From assembly GCA_021826035.1 (NCBI GenBank), contig JAKBBE010000129.1:1-6160 (forward strand): a stretch of DNA of 6,160 bases. Direction: 5' to 3'. Each line of letters begins with the position of its first letter. Position 1 is the stretch's first letter. The notes below the pieces were generated by a model. It had not been told where the DNA came from and did no database searches. It saw nothing but the letters and a program-made list of their open reading frames with translations. The DNA comes from Pseudomonadota bacterium (GTDB lineage: Bacteria > Pseudomonadota > Gammaproteobacteria > Steroidobacterales > Steroidobacteraceae). Position numbers and translations under genes: made by a program. Of this stretch, positions 6,101 through 6,160 are shown piece by piece.

Positions 6101-6160
6101 TTCGGAGTCGACGCTGTGGGTGCCGGACGGGATCCACGAGAAACTGCTCTCGCTCGAGGG
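3123..6160 (+). CDS. large exported Asp-box (BNR / sortilin-Vps10-like) beta-propeller protein, 3' partial
   Basis: The frame is open from ATG 3123 to the window end (1012 full codons, no stop). Residues 1-23 form a Sec signal peptide (MQLARSFTVAAACALLAAPL, then AYA before the likely cleavage site), with no lipobox, so the mature protein is probably periplasmic or secreted. Eleven Asp-box motifs (S/T-x-D-x-G-x-x-W) begin near residues 86, 140, 191, 249, 298, 344, 386, 532, 599, 654 and 698; those at 532 and 698 have Asn for Asp. Many blades also carry DPxNP-x-V-x-Y/W turns (VDPRNPAVIWIG, MDPRNPNIVYAA). This indicates one large or two joined beta-propellers, as in the sortilin/Vps10-like or BNR proteins often annotated as glycosyl hydrolases. 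An Ig-like part follows (GLHRIYWNL 855-863; LLPPGTYSATVKF 886-898), then a helical, possibly coiled-coil tail (about 925-990). No catalytic residue can be assigned, so binding or scaffolding is as likely as hydrolysis. Family members are often about 1000-1100 residues, so only a short part is probably missing. Confidence 0.88.
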   Translation, partial: MQLARSFTVAAACALLAAPLAYATPAGPQQENAHGRTLLPMPVSARFHFRQIGPALAGGRVTAVAGVPGNPKTYYIGGADGGVFRTDDGGMTWTALFQHQAVASIGALAVDPRNPAVIWIGTGESNVRNDISYGDGVYVSHDSGAHWRHVGLRGTLQISSILVNPHHSGTVLVGAMGNPWKNSTERGVYRTSDGGKHWQRVLYVGPEVGISDMAMDPRNPNIVYAATYRFRREPWHYSSGGPQDAIYKSVDGGRTWTPLRGHGLPSGAVGRIGLAVAPSDPNVVYAVIGSHQGVLWRSDDAGAHWTLVSKDQSVDARPFYFSHIAVDPKNPNHVFALSMRLLASEDGGRTWQRIAHRIHVDNHAIWIDPSGSGRIIEGNDGGVALSLDNGKHWAFLHNIALEQYYHVAAAGGLFYQVCGGLQDNNSWCGPSASKNPLGISDRAWVGFNGDDGIYGMVAADDPNLIYNEGQNGSYFIYNRSEEQLHDIQPFPRDDNGRGADGARYRFAWEAAFAVSPDNPKVLYAGGNVVFRSANRGRTWQVISPDLTRNDRAKQGPSGGPVIQDNSGAEYYDTILTIVPAPSNPQVIWVGTDDGLVQVTRDGGKHWQNVTDHIAHLPAWGRVESIDVSATNPGRALIAVDRHFSGDFRPYLYSTRDYGAHWRSISGNLPAHVYAHVVLRDPHDPNLYYAGLENGLYVSWNAGRRWYKFGLGLPDAAVYDLALQNRTDSLVVATHGRGAWILDDLTPFQQWNAHVAHAALTLFKPMDAVRYWPFSTTEWMGDSAYYGQNPHYGAAFSYYLAHSEHQPGELVIRNASGQVVRTYRGLHKGKAVAMTPALGAPSGEHGQVPWVPGQAGLHRIYWNLHAQGPVRWRSAPKFNRGPHNGALLPPGTYSATVKFGDTSASETFTVVNDPASHGTLSGMTERYEVTESVLHQISQVDVALNHLDGLAAQLKSLKAAVRGLPEQREADAAIATLERARHAALMHLTSNAGSSESTLWVPDGIHEKLLSLE

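Noticed and set aside
4152..6137. A 661-codon open frame on the minus strand inside the large Asp-box gene
   Set aside because: It is antisense to a clearly coding frame with signal peptide and repeated Asp-box motifs. Its translation is rich in Arg, His and Val with no domain, as expected for the complement of a GC-rich gene with few stops.
1..6160. A novel multi-gene defence, secretion or metabolic system
   Set aside because: The four genes are recognisable families on different strands with separate transcription. No nuclease, toxin, reverse transcriptase, integrase or repeat array is present to suggest a linked system.

Overview
This is a GC-rich window with four protein-coding genes, two of them cut by the window edges. 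The base composition, GTG starts with GAGG-type ribosome binding sites, an outer-membrane TolC-family factor and a channel closely resembling E. coli Kch all suggest a high-GC Gram-negative bacterium, probably a proteobacterium and perhaps a gammaproteobacterium. The sequence alone does not identify the species. I see no rRNA, tRNA, CRISPR array, insertion sequence, phage gene or obvious island boundary.

Layout: (1) positions 1-765, plus strand: the C-terminal part of a TolC-family outer-membrane efflux factor, whose 5' end lies outside the window. (2) Positions 778-2007, minus strand: a Kch-type potassium channel with six membrane segments, a TVGYGD selectivity filter and a C-terminal RCK (TrkA-N) domain. 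It converges on the efflux gene with only 12 bp between the stop codons. (3) Positions 2182-2961, plus strand: a TauE/SafE-family (TSUP) transporter, divergent from kch across a 174-bp gap. That gap holds a good extended -10 promoter for kch and a possible 31-residue leader ORF. (4) Position 3123 to the window end, plus strand: a very large exported protein with a signal peptide, 11 Asp-box (BNR/sortilin-Vps10-like) repeats and an Ig-like C-terminal region. It has no stop codon before position 6160, so it is open at the 3' end.

The genes do not form an obvious pathway. All four products belong to the cell envelope: an outer-membrane channel, two inner-membrane transporters and an exported beta-propeller protein. 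Their strands and spacing argue for separate transcription units, except that the last gene could be partly read through from the TauE/SafE gene.

I did not find a new multi-gene system. The most interesting observation is inside kch. Two consecutive AGA arginine codons, uncommon in this GC-rich sequence, create a strong Shine-Dalgarno-like tract just before an in-frame ATG at the start of the RCK domain. This would allow a separate soluble 150-residue RCK protein, as has been reported for E. coli kch.
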